Source: Verrucomicrobiaceae bacterium (GTDB taxonomy: Bacteria > Verrucomicrobiota > Verrucomicrobiia > Verrucomicrobiales > Verrucomicrobiaceae). From it: 48,716 bases of DNA. The position numbers were made by a program, and so were the translations under genes. The first letter of the stretch is position 1. Each line of letters opens with the position of its first letter. The DNA is taken from assembly GCA_027486585.1 (NCBI GenBank), contig JAIXOU010000089.1, positions 1 through 48,716 on the forward strand, read 5' to 3'. Under the pieces are notes generated by a model, which searched no databases, had not been told where the DNA came from, and worked only from the letters and a program-made list of their open reading frames with translations. Of the stretch, positions 16,172-25,235 are shown in pieces.

Positions 16172-19006
16172 ATGCCTATTGCCCCTGCTTTTGCTCCTCG
16201 TCACATCGGTCCTTCGGTGTCAGAAACGTCAGCCATGCTCAAGTCGCTTGGTCTTTCCAGTCTGGAGGAGTTGGCGGATCAGGTGGTGCCAGAAGAGATT
16301 CGTCTGCGTGGCGATCTGAGTTTGCCTGAACCGTTGACTGAGGAACAGGCCCTGAAGAGGCTGCGGCAGCTGATGGATCGGAATAAGGTGCTGCGCTCCT
16401 TCATCGGTCTAGGGTATCATGACACCTTTACGCCACCGGTGATTCAGCGGAATATTCTGGAAAATCCAGGGTGGTACACGGCCTACACGCCGTATCAGCC
16501 GGAGATCAGTCAGGGACGACTTGAGGCTCTGATCAATTTCCAAACCATGATCTGTGAGCTCACGGGTCTGGATGTTTCTAATGCTTCGCTTTTGGATGAA
16601 GGTAGCGCTTGTGCGGAAGCTCTAACGTTGGCTGCCGCACAGGCTAGTGGCGCACGGCGAGTGTTTGTTTCCCATCAATGTCATCCGCAGACCATTGCGG
16701 TGGTGAAAACTCGGCTACAGGCACTGGGACTCACCGTTGTCGTTGGCGATACGCTGGGCTGGCAAAAGCAGGCGGGAGCAGATGGTTATGCGGCGGTTCT
16801 GGTGCAGTATCCCGATACTCTGGGCGTGATCCATGACTACTCAGAACTGGCCAAGGAGGTGCACGCAGCTGGCGCGCTGCTCGTCGTTGCCGCGGATCTT
16901 CTGGCACTGACTTTACTGAAAGCGCCGGGCGAGTTTGGTGCTGACATTTGTGTGGGCAATAGTCAGCGCTTTGGCGTGCCATTTGGCTTTGGTGGGCCCC
17001 ACGCTGCTTTCATGGCAGTTAAAGATTCGCTCAAAAGGAGGATGCCTGGACGCCTGATCGGCGTCTCTAAAGATGCTGAGGGAAATCCCGCCTACCGACT
17101 GTCCCTCCAGACACGTGAGCAGCATATCCGCCGGGAGAAAGCCACCAGCAACATTTGTACGGCTCAGGTGCTGCTTGCTGTCATGGCCAGCATGTATGCC
17201 GTTTATCATGGCCCTGAAGGACTGAAAAAAATGGCGCTGCGAGTGCATGGGGCTGCCGTTTGGCTAGCACGGGAGGTCATCTGGGCCGGGTTGGATGTGG
17301 CCAGTGATGACTTCTTTGATACCCTCACGGTGACGGTTCATAATGCTGATGATGTGCTTAGGTCGGCACTGCTCTTTGGGATTAATCTCCGCCGTGTCGA
17401 TGACACGCATGTCGGGATCGCTTTGGATGAACGCATCACCCATGAAGAATTGCTAAATTTGACCGCTGCCCTCGGAATCAAAAAAGCCCGCTATGTCCCT
17501 GATTTAGATGAAGAGGTCGAGCCACATTTCTCTGGCTCGTATCAGCGTGAATCCGCCTTTCTGACGCATCCGGTTTTTAATCGGTATCACTCCGAGACTG
17601 AGATGATGCGCTACCTGCATCGTTTGGAGGCCAAAGACATCGCCCTGAATCGCAGCATGATCCCGTTAGGTTCCTGCACGATGAAGCTGAACGCAGCTGC
17701 TGAGATGATGCCTCTGAGCTGGCCTGAAGTGAATGCTATCCACCCCTTTGCCCCAGCGGATCAGACGGAAGGTTACCGCGCCATGTTTGCTGAGCTGGAA
17801 ACATGGCTGGCAGAATGCACCGGGTTTGACGCCGTCTCCCTTCAGCCAAATGCAGGCTCCCAAGGCGAATATGCAGGGCTACTAGCGATCAAACGCTTTC
17901 ATGAAGCTCGCGGTGAAGGTGACCGGAATGTCTGTCTGATCCCAACCAGCGCGCACGGCACCAATCCTGCCAGTGCGGTCATGTGTGCTTTTCAAGTCGT
18001 GGCCGTGGCCTGCGATGATCAGGGCAATATCTCTGTCGCCGACCTAAAGTCCAAGCTTGAGGCTCATGTCGGTAAAGTCGCGGCCCTCATGGTTACCTAT
18101 CCGTCTACGCATGGTGTCTTTGAGGAAAGCATCAGTGAAATCTGCCAGCTCGTGCATGAGCATGGGGGGCAGGTTTATATGGATGGTGCCAACATGAACG
18201 CCCAAGTGGGGCTTACATCACCCGGTCAAATCGGTGCGGACGTCTGCCATTTGAACCTGCATAAAACCTTCTGTATCCCCCACGGCGGCGGTGGTCCAGG
18301 TGTCGGTCCCATCGGCGTCGTCGCGCATTTGAAGCCCTATCTGCCCGGTCATATTACGTGGGCAGGAAAGGCCGAGGGAGCCGTCTGTTCCGCGCCTTGG
18401 GGCAGTGCCAGCATTTGCACTATTTCCTGGATGTATGTGGCCATGATGGGCCCCCAGCTTACTCAGGCTACAAAAATAGCCATTCTCGGCGCTAACTACA
18501 TCGCCAAAAAGCTTGAGCCCTGCTTCCCAACCCTCTACAAAGGCAAGAAGGGCTTCGTCGCGCACGAGTGCATTCTCGATTTCCGTCATTTCCACCACAT
18601 CACAGTCGAGGACGTGGCCAAGCGTCTCATGGACTTTGGTTTTCATGCCCCAACCATGAGCTGGCCCGTCGCTGGTACGCTCATGATCGAGCCCACAGAA
18701 AGTGAAAGTCAAGCAGAAATGGATCGCTTTTGTGAAGCCATGATCTGTATCCACCAGGAGATTCTAGGCGTCGAAAGCGGAACCTTCCACGCCACGGATA
18801 ACACTCTCAAGCGTGCCCCGCACACTGCCACTTTTGTGACGAAGTCCGAGTGGTCCCATGCTTACACCCGCGAAGTCGCTGCTTATCCATTGAATTGGGT
18901 TCGCGATTCTAAATACTGGCCACCAGTCGCACGTGTGGACAACGTGTATGGCGACCGTAATTTGATCTGCTCCTGCATCAGTGTGGAGGATGCCGCTCAG
19001 GGGTAA
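16172..19006 (+). CDS. gcvP: Glycine dehydrogenase (decarboxylating), P-protein of the glycine cleavage system
   Basis: PLP enzyme that decarboxylates glycine and hands the aminomethyl group to lipoyl-GcvH. It is full length, with both halves of the single-chain P-protein. Seen: APRHIGPS at the N-terminus, [27 protein letters not shown] (given here only as a marker of the first half, residues about 77-103), [11 protein letters not shown], and the PLP-lysine motif [16 protein letters not shown] with K698. I choose ATG 16172 (944 aa), because family members begin close to the APRHIG motif; an in-frame TTG at 16145 would add nine residues. No gcvT or gcvH is in the window, so the rest of the system must lie elsewhere. 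FolD, which uses its one-carbon product, is two genes upstream. There is too little leader (under 75 bp) for a glycine riboswitch. Confidence 0.96.
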   Translation: MPIAPAFAPRHIGPSVSETSAMLKSLGLSSLEELADQVVPEEIRLRGDLSLPEPLTEEQALKRLRQLMDRNKVLRSFIGLGYHDTFTPPVIQRNILENPGWYTAYTPYQPEISQGRLEALINFQTMICELTGLDVSNASLLDEGSACAEALTLAAAQASGARRVFVSHQCHPQTIAVVKTRLQALGLTVVVGDTLGWQKQAGADGYAAVLVQYPDTLGVIHDYSELAKEVHAAGALLVVAADLLALTLLKAPGEFGADICVGNSQRFGVPFGFGGPHAAFMAVKDSLKRRMPGRLIGVSKDAEGNPAYRLSLQTREQHIRREKATSNICTAQVLLAVMASMYAVYHGPEGLKKMALRVHGAAVWLAREVIWAGLDVASDDFFDTLTVTVHNADDVLRSALLFGINLRRVDDTHVGIALDERITHEELLNLTAALGIKKARYVPDLDEEVEPHFSGSYQRESAFLTHPVFNRYHSETEMMRYLHRLEAKDIALNRSMIPLGSCTMKLNAAAEMMPLSWPEVNAIHPFAPADQTEGYRAMFAELETWLAECTGFDAVSLQPNAGSQGEYAGLLAIKRFHEARGEGDRNVCLIPTSAHGTNPASAVMCAFQVVAVACDDQGNISVADLKSKLEAHVGKVAALMVTYPSTHGVFEESISEICQLVHEHGGQVYMDGANMNAQVGLTSPGQIGADVCHLNLHKTFCIPHGGGGPGVGPIGVVAHLKPYLPGHITWAGKAEGAVCSAPWGSASICTISWMYVAMMGPQLTQATKIAILGANYIAKKLEPCFPTLYKGKKGFVAHECILDFRHFHHITVEDVAKRLMDFGFHAPTMSWPVAGTLMIEPTESESQAEMDRFCEAMICIHQEILGVESGTFHATDNTLKRAPHTATFVTKSEWSHAYTREVAAYPLNWVRDSKYWPPVARVDNVYGDRNLICSCISVEDAAQG

Positions 19007-19048
19007 CCGTTTGAAGGACTGCCCCAAATAATCCAAGCTTAAGCCCGC

Positions 19049-19585
19049 TTAGTGTTTAGCAGTTCCCTGCGCTGCGGGGGCTGCACCGCCGGTATTGGAT
19101 GGCGCGTATTTGGCAACGAGGAAGGCACCACCAACAGCGAGCAGACAGCCAGCAATGAAGGGCAGGGGAAGAGCCTTGAGTCCACCTTCTGGGGGATGGA
19201 TGATCATGGCCGTGATCGTGTTGATGACTGGAGCACCAGCAAACACAATGGGCATAACGGCTGCAGCAGCGGCGCCTTTATAAATAGGAGCTGCAGCGCC
19301 AAGGGCAAGCACAAGGGTCAATGCACCAAGGGCACCTGCTGTTCCGGCGATCAGGCTCCAGGAGATGCCTGTGTTACTGAAAGTTAGGTTAGAGCCACGA
19401 GCCTTTAGCACTAGGGCTGAGACAACTCCGATCAAGGCGTAGGCGATGCAGACAAAAAGGAAAGCTTTAAGACCTGCGTGCGGGGTCTCTGTGCCCATGG
19501 GCATGAAACCGCGGCCTTTGTGAAGAAGAACGCCATAAACGCCCCAGGAGAGCACGGTGAGGAGGGCAAAGGTAAGCCAGGTCAT
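19049..19585 (-). CDS. Small multi-pass membrane protein, possibly EamA/DMT-like half transporter
   Basis: A 178-aa protein with about five hydrophobic segments: TWLTFALLTVLSWGVYGVLL at the N-terminus, AFLFVCIAYALIGVVSALVL, WSLIAGTAGALGALTLVLAL, AAAAVMPIVFAGAPVINTIT and PFIAGCLLAVGGAFLVAKY. The pattern resembles one repeat of drug/metabolite (EamA-type) transporters, which would need to dimerise, but the match is weak. The frame can also start at GTG 19612 (nine more residues); I prefer the ATG because the first helix begins right behind it. It is convergent with gcvP and lies 64 bp downstream of the CorC/HlyC-type gene on the same strand. Substrate unknown. Confidence 0.7.
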   Translation of the reverse strand: MTWLTFALLTVLSWGVYGVLLHKGRGFMPMGTETPHAGLKAFLFVCIAYALIGVVSALVLKARGSNLTFSNTGISWSLIAGTAGALGALTLVLALGAAAPIYKGAAAAAVMPIVFAGAPVINTITAMIIHPPEGGLKALPLPFIAGCLLAVGGAFLVAKYAPSNTGGAAPAAQGTAKH

Positions 19586-19676
19586 GTTGGATTTGGTGGG
19601 TGGTGGATTCACGTTGGTAAAGGAAAACGTCAGAGGTCGTTGATTTGGTCAGTTAAAATCAGTGGCCTTCGTTTTT

Positions 19677-21065
19677 TTAGGGCTCGGTGTCCGTGGAGGC
19701 GTCTGCTTCGGCCTTGGTCATGCGGCGAAAGTTCAGCTGCTGCACGCGGCGCAGATCCGCCTTGGTCGTGGTGATCTCATAACCTTTGACGGTGACTTTT
19801 TCACCAACTTTAGGCAGATGGCCCAGGAGATGTGTGACGTAACCGCCGATGGTGGTGACCTCATCACTCTCGATCTCCAGACCTGCGTGCTCGACGAGTT
19901 CGTAGAGATTAAGTGTGCCTTCGACATTGAATTCGTCATCGCTCACGCGGCGGAACTCACTGGATTCATGATCGAACTCGTCCTGAATGACGCCGACGAT
20001 TTCTTCCAAAACATTGTCGAGCGTGACCACACCGACGGCACCGCCGTATTCATCCACGGCTAGAGCTAGATGCGCGTGCTTATCCAGGAAAAAGCGCAGC
20101 AGTTTATCGATAGGCATCATTTCTGGCACCATCGGGATGTCGCGGCGGATGGTCCGTAAATCAGGCTTCGGCTTACCGACGAGGGCAATGAGATCCTTGA
20201 TGTGGATCATGCCCAGACTGTGATCTAAATGGCCTTCAACGAGTGGATATCGGGTATGCTTGGCGTCGATGGCAGCTTTCAGATTGGCTTCGAAGGAATC
20301 ATCAGCATCCAGCGACACGACCTGATTGCGTGGCGTCATCACGTCCCGCACACAGCGGTCGTTGAGGGCTAGGGCATTCAAAAGAATGTCCTTCTCAGTT
20401 TCGGTCACTTCTTTGGACTTTTGACTTTCTGCTACAATATGGCGGAGTTCTTCTTCTGAGTGTGCTAGTTCACTTTCAGAGACGGGCTCGATTCTGAAAA
20501 GAAAGCGCAGGCAGAAATTGGTACTGGTATTGAGGATGAAGATGGCCGGCCTCAAGACGATGTAGAAGAGATGCAACGGACGGGCAATGAACAGCGCTGT
20601 GGCAAGAGACTTGCGGATGGCCAGGACCTTGGGTGTTTGCTCGCCGAGCACGACATGCAGGTAAGTGACCACGGCATAGGCGATACCGATGGAGGTCCAG
20701 CGGATGGTGGTTTCATTCACCACACCGAGTTTAAACATCAGCGGCTGAACCACGACGGCCACAAACGGCTCGCCAAAAATACCCAAGGCAATGCTGGTGA
20801 GTGTGATGCCCAACTGACCGGCGGAAAGATAGGCGTCGAGATTTCGCGTGACATGCTGGGCAAACTTGGCGCCTTTGACACCATCTTCGATTGCTGCCTG
20901 GAGTTGACTGTCACGGACCTTAACGATGGCAAATTCTGCGGCGACAAAAAAAGCGTTCAGCAGAACAATCAGAAGCACTATGACAGCCTGCCAGAAAAAT
21001 TCATTCGGCGTAAAACTCCACTCGTGAACGAGTTCGGCGGTGGCGTTGGCGAGAGAAAAAGTCAT
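19677..21065 (-). CDS. CorC/HlyC-family (CNNM-type) membrane protein with CBS domains
   Basis: A 462-aa protein with the standard order of this family. A DUF21/CNNM transmembrane domain spans about 22-205 (NAFFVAAEFAIVKVRDSQL and SAGQLGITLTSIALGIFGEP are family hallmarks). Two CBS domains follow at about 220-345 (MTPRNQVVSLDADD, TRYPLVEGHLDHSLGMIHIKDL given as position markers near 275-297, and LALAVDEYGGAVGVVTLDN). A C-terminal CorC_HlyC domain (FNVEGTLNLYELVE...TIGGYVTHLLG) ends the protein. Members act in magnesium or divalent-cation efflux or homeostasis; the haemolysin name is historical. It starts 21 bp after the FmdB gene and is probably in the same transcript. Confidence 0.93.
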   Translation of the reverse strand: MTFSLANATAELVHEWSFTPNEFFWQAVIVLLIVLLNAFFVAAEFAIVKVRDSQLQAAIEDGVKGAKFAQHVTRNLDAYLSAGQLGITLTSIALGIFGEPFVAVVVQPLMFKLGVVNETTIRWTSIGIAYAVVTYLHVVLGEQTPKVLAIRKSLATALFIARPLHLFYIVLRPAIFILNTSTNFCLRFLFRIEPVSESELAHSEEELRHIVAESQKSKEVTETEKDILLNALALNDRCVRDVMTPRNQVVSLDADDSFEANLKAAIDAKHTRYPLVEGHLDHSLGMIHIKDLIALVGKPKPDLRTIRRDIPMVPEMMPIDKLLRFFLDKHAHLALAVDEYGGAVGVVTLDNVLEEIVGVIQDEFDHESSEFRRVSDDEFNVEGTLNLYELVEHAGLEIESDEVTTIGGYVTHLLGHLPKVGEKVTVKGYEITTTKADLRRVQQLNFRRMTKAEADASTDTEP

Positions 21066-21086
21066 CAGATGGGCGTGGTTACGCGA

Positions 21087-21338
21087 TCACAGTTTCTCGT
21101 AGTTCCCATCACAGCGTTTCTCCAAGATGGTAAAGCCCGCCTTTTTGGCGTCGGAGACTGAAAGGGGCTTGGTAAGCTTGGGCATGTTAAAGCTGGAGAG
21201 CAGCTTTTTGACCGGCTTTTTACACAGCGGACAATGCGTTAGCGGCGCTCTATCCATAGGTCGTCTCAGGTCAAAGCCACGACGACAAGACGGACAACCG
21301 TCTTCTGGGTTTTCAGCAATGTAAGAGTACGTGGGCAT
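21087..21338 (-). CDS. FmdB-family zinc-ribbon protein
   Basis: An 83-aa protein beginning MPTYSYIAE, the typical opening of the FmdB putative regulatory family. One zinc ribbon is formed by C15-x2-C18 and C36-x2-C39, with a spacing somewhat longer than usual because of an inserted RRGFDLRRPMDRAPLTH loop. The tail has KKLLSSFNMPK. The family was named for a formamidase regulator but no general role is proven. It lies between rpsN (71 bp upstream, with a hairpin between) and the CorC/HlyC gene (21 bp downstream). Confidence 0.85.
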   Translation of the reverse strand: MPTYSYIAENPEDGCPSCRRGFDLRRPMDRAPLTHCPLCKKPVKKLLSSFNMPKLTKPLSVSDAKKAGFTILEKRCDGNYEKL

Positions 21339-21373
21339 AGATCAGTTGAGTCCATGCCTCCCCAAGGAACAAA

Positions 21374-21394
21374 TCCGGGAAGACTTTTCCCGGA
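21374..21394 (-). terminator. Hairpin downstream of rpsN
   Basis: TCCGGGAA (21374-21381) pairs perfectly with TTCCCGGA (21387-21394) around a 5-nt loop, 16 bp past the rpsN stop. On the minus strand it is followed by TTTGTT, a modest T-tract, so it may end or attenuate the rpsN transcript before the FmdB gene. Confidence 0.6.
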
Positions 21395-21409
21395 CGAGGA
21401 GAGCAGGGA

Positions 21410-21679
21410 TTACCAGCTCGACTTGGTGACTCCAGGGATAAGGCCGGCGCTAGCCATTTCACGGAACGTGAGACGTGACATCGCGAAGCGGCGCATGAAA
21501 GCGCGACGGCGACCGGACACGCGGCAGCGGTTCGTGAGACGCGTAGGGCTGGCGTCACGGGGCAGAAGGGAAAGGCCGACATAATCGCCTTTTGCCTTCA
21601 GCTCAGCACGGAGCTTCGCGTATTTTTCAACAGTTTTAGTTTTGCGTTTCTGACGCTCGAGCCAACAAGTTTTTGCCAT
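21410..21679 (-). CDS. rpsN: 30S ribosomal protein S14
   Basis: An 89-aa basic protein, [13 protein letters not shown] at the N-terminus and the S14 core [27 protein letters not shown] (residues about 51-77; family marker) followed by [11 protein letters not shown]. It assembles into the head of the small ribosomal subunit. It lacks the two CxxC pairs of the zinc form, so it is the zinc-independent type. It is not within an S10/spc ribosomal operon here but stands alone next to an FmdB gene, a placement seen when S14 is a separate copy. Whether a second, zinc-type S14 exists in this genome cannot be seen. Confidence 0.96.
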   Translation of the reverse strand: MAKTCWLERQKRKTKTVEKYAKLRAELKAKGDYVGLSLLPRDASPTRLTNRCRVSGRRRAFMRRFAMSRLTFREMASAGLIPGVTKSSW

Positions 21680-21769
21680 AGGGGTGGCGAAGGTGCCTGC
21701 TTCCCTTCTTTTTGCAACGAGAAATTTCTACTAGCGGTGAGACTCTTTTTCGGTTACTCCCATCGCCTT

Positions 21770-21847
21770 ATGATCGCCGGAATGCTCATCGCTGTCTTTT
21801 TCCTTCTGCTTGGTGTGGTTGTTTTCACCATTTTGCAGAAGGCCTGA
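21770..21847 (+). CDS. Possible 25-aa single-helix membrane microprotein
   Basis: The short frame ATG 21770 to TGA 21847 encodes MIAGMLIAVFFLLLGVVVFT followed by ILQKA: one nearly perfect transmembrane helix with a short polar tail. It sits alone in the gap between rpsN (divergent) and the SixA-like gene (convergent). A hairpin with a short T-run starts 10 bp after its stop, which fits a small separate transcription unit. No Shine-Dalgarno sequence is visible, but that is normal here. It could also be chance; conservation in relatives would decide. Confidence 0.45.
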   Translation: MIAGMLIAVFFLLLGVVVFTILQKA

Positions 21848-21856
21848 TCCCTTTTC

Positions 21857-21878
21857 TATCTCGTTTGAGATAAGTTTT
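21857..21878. terminator. Hairpin between the microprotein frame and the SixA-like gene
   Basis: TATCTC (21857-21862) pairs with GAGATA (21867-21872) around GTTT and is followed on the plus strand by AGTTTT. It lies between two convergent stop codons (21847 and 21886). The stem is short and AT-rich, so activity is uncertain. Confidence 0.45.
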
Positions 21879-21885
21879 AGCGTCA

Positions 21886-22464
21886 TCAATCCTCCCCGTC
21901 CGCACGGGAGATGCCTGCATAAAGTTCTGGGAAGCGCCGTTCCAGTGACTTTGGCGTTACGTACCCGACAAGCTGGGCTTCACTCCAGTCGGCCAATCCC
22001 CAATATGTAGTCGGCAGTGCCATGATGACAGCCGTGCAGGTTGGCATTTTAGCGATGTGTTCGCGGGCAAGAATGCGCTCAGCAAACTCGTGCAGACCCG
22101 GATTATGGGCGAAAAGAAAAGCATGTTTCCAAGTCTCATCGAAGCCGCGGACAACCTCTAAAATTTGAGTTGGTTCAGCTAAATAGAGCCTAGATTCCAG
22201 CAGAAGAGATTCGGTTGGCATGCCGAGAACTTCCCGCATGATCTGAGCAGTACCCAGCGCACGCAAGGCTGTGCTGCTGATGAGGCGATCTGGTTTCGGT
22301 AACAGAGCCTGAGCTTCGCCACCGCCTAAATAAGCTTTGTGCAGAAAACTGGCCACGGCAGGTGCCGCGCGCCTTCCTCGCTCGTTCAGGGCACGATCAT
22401 GGTCCGCAAGACTGGGCTGGTCCCAACTCGATTTAGCGTGACGGATGATGGTGAGATACTTCAT
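21886..22464 (-). CDS. sixA: SixA-type histidine phosphatase
   Basis: A 192-aa member of the histidine phosphatase (phosphoglycerate-mutase-like) superfamily, SixA branch. The catalytic RHA motif is IIRHAKSSW with R8 and H9. DHDRALNERGRRAA (21-34) is a SixA hallmark, SSTALRALGTA gives R68, and FAHNPGL gives the second catalytic H120. E. coli SixA dephosphorylates phosphohistidine of phosphotransfer proteins; many homologues are of unknown substrate. At 192 aa it is about 30 residues longer than E. coli SixA, mostly at the C-terminus. It is divergent from the unrecognised gene at 22608. Confidence 0.82.
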   Translation of the reverse strand: MKYLTIIRHAKSSWDQPSLADHDRALNERGRRAAPAVASFLHKAYLGGGEAQALLPKPDRLISSTALRALGTAQIMREVLGMPTESLLLESRLYLAEPTQILEVVRGFDETWKHAFLFAHNPGLHEFAERILAREHIAKMPTCTAVIMALPTTYWGLADWSEAQLVGYVTPKSLERRFPELYAGISRADGED

Positions 22465-22554
22465 CAGGGATAAACGGACGCGTTCCTCGCATGCTGAGCT
22501 GAGGGTGTCAATGCAGGAGCTTCACAGATATCTTGCATCTTTATGAATTAAATG

Positions 22555-22580
22555 ACCCCTTCGGCCTTGCTCGAAGGGGT
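22555..22580. other. Strong hairpin in the divergent region upstream of the 22608 gene
   Basis: ACCCCTTCG (22555-22563) pairs perfectly with CGAAGGGGT (22572-22580) around an 8-nt loop, 28 bp before the ATG at 22608 and 91 bp from the SixA start. There is no T-run behind it, so it is more likely an operator or a structured leader than a terminator. Confidence 0.5.
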
Positions 22581-22607
22581 ATCTGATTCTAGATTCTATG
22601 ACAATCA

Positions 22608-23615
22608 ATGATCCTTTGTCTCGAATCCTCTCTACTTGGTGGTTATCTCACAAATGAGGTGCCTGGTCTGGTGACCGGCATGCTTCATTTGGCAGGTGTC
22701 AGCCAGCCGATGCGGATCGAGTTGGTGGGCAATTTCATGCGTGATATCGCGGGTTGCCGGGTGGATTTTCATAACCCCTTGCCCAATGGTGATCTGGATG
22801 ATGTAGCCTGGCTGACACAAACGCAGACAGGATTTACAGGTGTCATGACGGCCTCCAATCGTGTGGCCAAGTTGCCGCGCAGAAAGCGCTCGCCGAATCA
22901 GCTCATGGCTGATCCTGAGGGGCTTAAGAACCTGCTTTTTTTTGAGTGGTTCAACCAGCAAGGCCAACGTATTCTCATTCAGTCCTGGCATCTGCATCTC
23001 CGTGTGAGTGCGCCGAGCTGGCAGCTCAGTAGCGAGGAAGAGTCCATGCAACTGCGTCAAGCTCGTGCCCGTAGAAAGCATTTCTTGCTCAGCGAGCGCA
23101 GCTCGCCCGAAGATGGTGCGACAGCGCTGCATGCGCCTGGAATGGCCGATCCTTTTGAGCCTTCGGAGGTCACAGGCAATCCTTTTTTAAACTTGGAAGA
23201 ACCGCAAAAAAAGCCGTCTAAAAAAGAAGAAGGTCTCAAGGACGAGTCGCCCAATCCCATGAAGCGCTCCCTAGCCTTGGCTCAGGAGTTGCGTCGGTTC
23301 GAGCGTCTTCTGACCTTTACCAGCGAGGTGAGGAACCGCCCAGCAGTGGTGAGATTGCTCTCCACGGTGGCTGATCTTGCGGCTCATTTGATCCATGTCT
23401 TACGCCAGTTTTCTGAACAGAACCGATCTGGATGGCATTATCTCGTCGTCGATTTAGAACAGTCGCTGCCGCTCTTCAGTGCAGCGCTGAATGCAACAGA
23501 CAAACTCATGCAGCACGCCACACCTGGAACTGATCAGCAGTGGCTGGGCAATGTGCAGACGAGCTTGCTGAACATTGAGCTGCGGATGCGGGAGTTGCTG
23601 ACGCAGTTGAGGTGA
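22608..23615 (+). CDS. Protein of unknown function
   Basis: A 335-aa protein I do not recognise. The N-terminal part (1-150) is mixed, with NEVPGLVTGMLHLAG, GNFMRDIAGCRVDFHNPLPN and a LLFFEWFNQQGQRILIQSWH region, which looks like a folded beta-rich domain. Residues 150-215 are charged and Pro/Lys-rich, probably a disordered linker. The C-terminal 120 residues (RSLALAQELRRFERLLTF onward) are mostly helical and resemble a four-helix bundle. There is no signal peptide or transmembrane helix. It is monocistronic: a hairpin lies upstream and a weak terminator downstream. The start could also be later; ATG 22608 is the first in this frame. Confidence 0.65.
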   Translation: MILCLESSLLGGYLTNEVPGLVTGMLHLAGVSQPMRIELVGNFMRDIAGCRVDFHNPLPNGDLDDVAWLTQTQTGFTGVMTASNRVAKLPRRKRSPNQLMADPEGLKNLLFFEWFNQQGQRILIQSWHLHLRVSAPSWQLSSEEESMQLRQARARRKHFLLSERSSPEDGATALHAPGMADPFEPSEVTGNPFLNLEEPQKKPSKKEEGLKDESPNPMKRSLALAQELRRFERLLTFTSEVRNRPAVVRLLSTVADLAAHLIHVLRQFSEQNRSGWHYLVVDLEQSLPLFSAALNATDKLMQHATPGTDQQWLGNVQTSLLNIELRMRELLTQLR

Positions 23616-23680
23616 GCGTTTATTTCGACGCTGGGCTTTGTGCTGGCCATCGTTAGGAGTGTTTGCAAAACTGCATCCGC

Positions 23681-23709
23681 AGCACTGAAACGGAGTGCTC
23701 TAGTTTTTT
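23681..23709 (+). terminator. Weak intrinsic terminator
   Basis: AGCACT (23681-23686) pairs with AGTGCT (23694-23699) around a 7-nt loop, followed by CTAG and six T (23704-23709). It is placed to end the transcript of the 22608 gene before the sigma factor gene. Confidence 0.5.
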
Positions 23710-23766
23710 CAACTCGACTGAAAATAAATCGGCAAGATCGGGCGACTCATGGAGCATCCTTGTTGA

Positions 23767-24300
23767 ATGACGGAATCAGATCGCCAGCAACATGACCATT
23801 TCCTTCGACTCTTTATGAGTCATGAGGATTCTTTGCGCGTTTTTGTGCGGTCCTTGCTGTTCACCCATGATGAGGAGCGGGAGGTGATGCAAGAAGTGGC
23901 GGTGGTGCTCTGGCGGAAATTTGATGCTGACATGGACAGTGAGTCTTTTTGTCGCTGGGCCTTTGGTGTGGCACGCATGGAGGCGCTCACATTTAGAAGA
24001 GACCGTGCCCGGGATCGACACATGTTTGGTGAAGAGGTCTTTGAATTGCTCTCGAAGACCGTGTTGGAGCAGGAAGACTCACTCGAAGCTGAGCGGCGCG
24101 CCCTCGATACCTGCCTGCAAAAGCTTCCAGATGATCAGCGGTATCTGGTGCAGGCCGCATATGCACCAGGCATCAAGATCGATCAACTCGCGACTCAATT
24201 AGGGCGCACAGCGATGGCTCTCTACAAAACTCTGCACCGCATCCGCCTCACGCTCATGAACTGCACTCAGAGGGTGCTCGCTACCGAAGAATTGACATGA
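23767..24300 (+). CDS. ECF RNA polymerase sigma factor, Rhodopirellula/Verrucomicrobium family
   Basis: A 177-aa extracytoplasmic-function sigma factor. Region 2 covers about residues 12-80 (FMSHEDSLRVFVRSLLFTHD, EEREVMQEVAVVLWRKF, FCRWAFGVARMEAL), the part that binds the -10 element. Region 4 covers about 108-165 (LDTCLQKLPDDQRYLVQAAY and an LATQLGRTAMALYKTLHRIR helix-turn-helix) for the -35 element. The pattern matches the family described for Rhodopirellula and Verrucomicrobium (TIGR02989 type). Its last four bases overlap the start of the next gene (ATGA), whose product has one transmembrane helix and is probably its anti-sigma factor. It heads the long plus-strand polysaccharide block. 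Confidence 0.93.
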   Translation: MTESDRQQHDHFLRLFMSHEDSLRVFVRSLLFTHDEEREVMQEVAVVLWRKFDADMDSESFCRWAFGVARMEALTFRRDRARDRHMFGEEVFELLSKTVLEQEDSLEAERRALDTCLQKLPDDQRYLVQAAYAPGIKIDQLATQLGRTAMALYKTLHRIRLTLMNCTQRVLATEELT

Positions 24301-25226
24301 ATACAAATGATCCACGCTTTGAACTTATCCGCCTCTGTCGCGATGGTCAGGCCTCTATCGAGGAACTCGCTGAGCTTGAAGTCAGCTTGCGCGAAGACGC
24401 CGGTTTCCGTGAAGCCTACGTTCGCTACATGAATCTCGATGTAGCCCTGAGTTCCGTAGCGAAGGTGCTGCCAATGCCGATGGTAACTTCGGCCCTGCGT
24501 CAGCGGAATCGTTGGCTCGCCTGGCGTCCGCTCACCGCAGCAGCGGCGGGGATTGTGTTTGGCATGTTTTGCACGTCGATGGTGTTTGGGTTTGTGGCGC
24601 AGCGGGCGGCGGTGAAGAAGATACCGCTGAGTGTCTTTGATGCTGGTTTGGAAGCTGTGGAGCAGATTCTGAACGATGGCCTGCCGTCTCAAGCCGGGCA
24701 ATGGGGCGTGGATGACGCCAAGGTTGTGCCTGCGGACGGCAACGTGACGCCTTTGGCCGGACAGTATATGCTACGATTGGAGCCGATTCCGCGTGAGAAG
24801 GAGGTGAAGAACCACACTTCCCGCGCCTATCAGGTGCTCGACCTGCGTTCTCTTCCTGCTGCTGCCATGACGGCCGATGCCGAAGTGGAAGTGTCGGCTT
24901 CATTTTGCGCCACGGACGGCGATGTCAGCTCGCGATACCTGATTCGCGCCATCGCTCTCGATGAAGCGCCCGCACAGGCAACCAAGAACTTTTGGTCCAA
25001 AGTGGAAAGTGATGGCGTCGTGTCCGAATCGCAGCGCTTTGACACCGCCCCTGGTTCTCACGGTTGGCAAAGCTTCTCGATGACCCTGCGCCTGCCCCCA
25101 GGCTCAAAGACTTTGGTGCTCATCTTCGGTGCCGTTCCGCCTGAGCTTCCCTCACGGCCTGCTTCCGTGCATTACCTTGATGAGGTGCAGGTCTCACTGC
25201 TCTCTTCGGAAACCCTGCTTCCCTGA
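24297..25226 (+). CDS. Putative membrane-bound anti-sigma factor (FecR-like layout)
   Basis: A 309-aa protein translationally coupled to the sigma factor through an ATGA overlap. The cytosolic part (1-75) has helices with RFELIRLCRDGQASIEELAE, resembling the short anti-sigma domain of PVC proteins. One transmembrane helix spans about 76-101 (LTAAAAGIVFGMFCTSMVFG). The periplasmic part (about 105-309) is beta-rich with YMLRLEPIPRE, YQVLDLRSLP and VHYLDEVQVSLL and could be a jelly-roll sensor for a sugar or other ligand. The gene pair and topology support the anti-sigma role; the sequence alone does not prove it. Only 9 bp separate it from the DUF1552 gene. Confidence 0.75.
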   Translation: MNTNDPRFELIRLCRDGQASIEELAELEVSLREDAGFREAYVRYMNLDVALSSVAKVLPMPMVTSALRQRNRWLAWRPLTAAAAGIVFGMFCTSMVFGFVAQRAAVKKIPLSVFDAGLEAVEQILNDGLPSQAGQWGVDDAKVVPADGNVTPLAGQYMLRLEPIPREKEVKNHTSRAYQVLDLRSLPAAAMTADAEVEVSASFCATDGDVSSRYLIRAIALDEAPAQATKNFWSKVESDGVVSESQRFDTAPGSHGWQSFSMTLRLPPGSKTLVLIFGAVPPELPSRPASVHYLDEVQVSLLSSETLLP

Positions 25227-25235
25227 TTCAAATCG

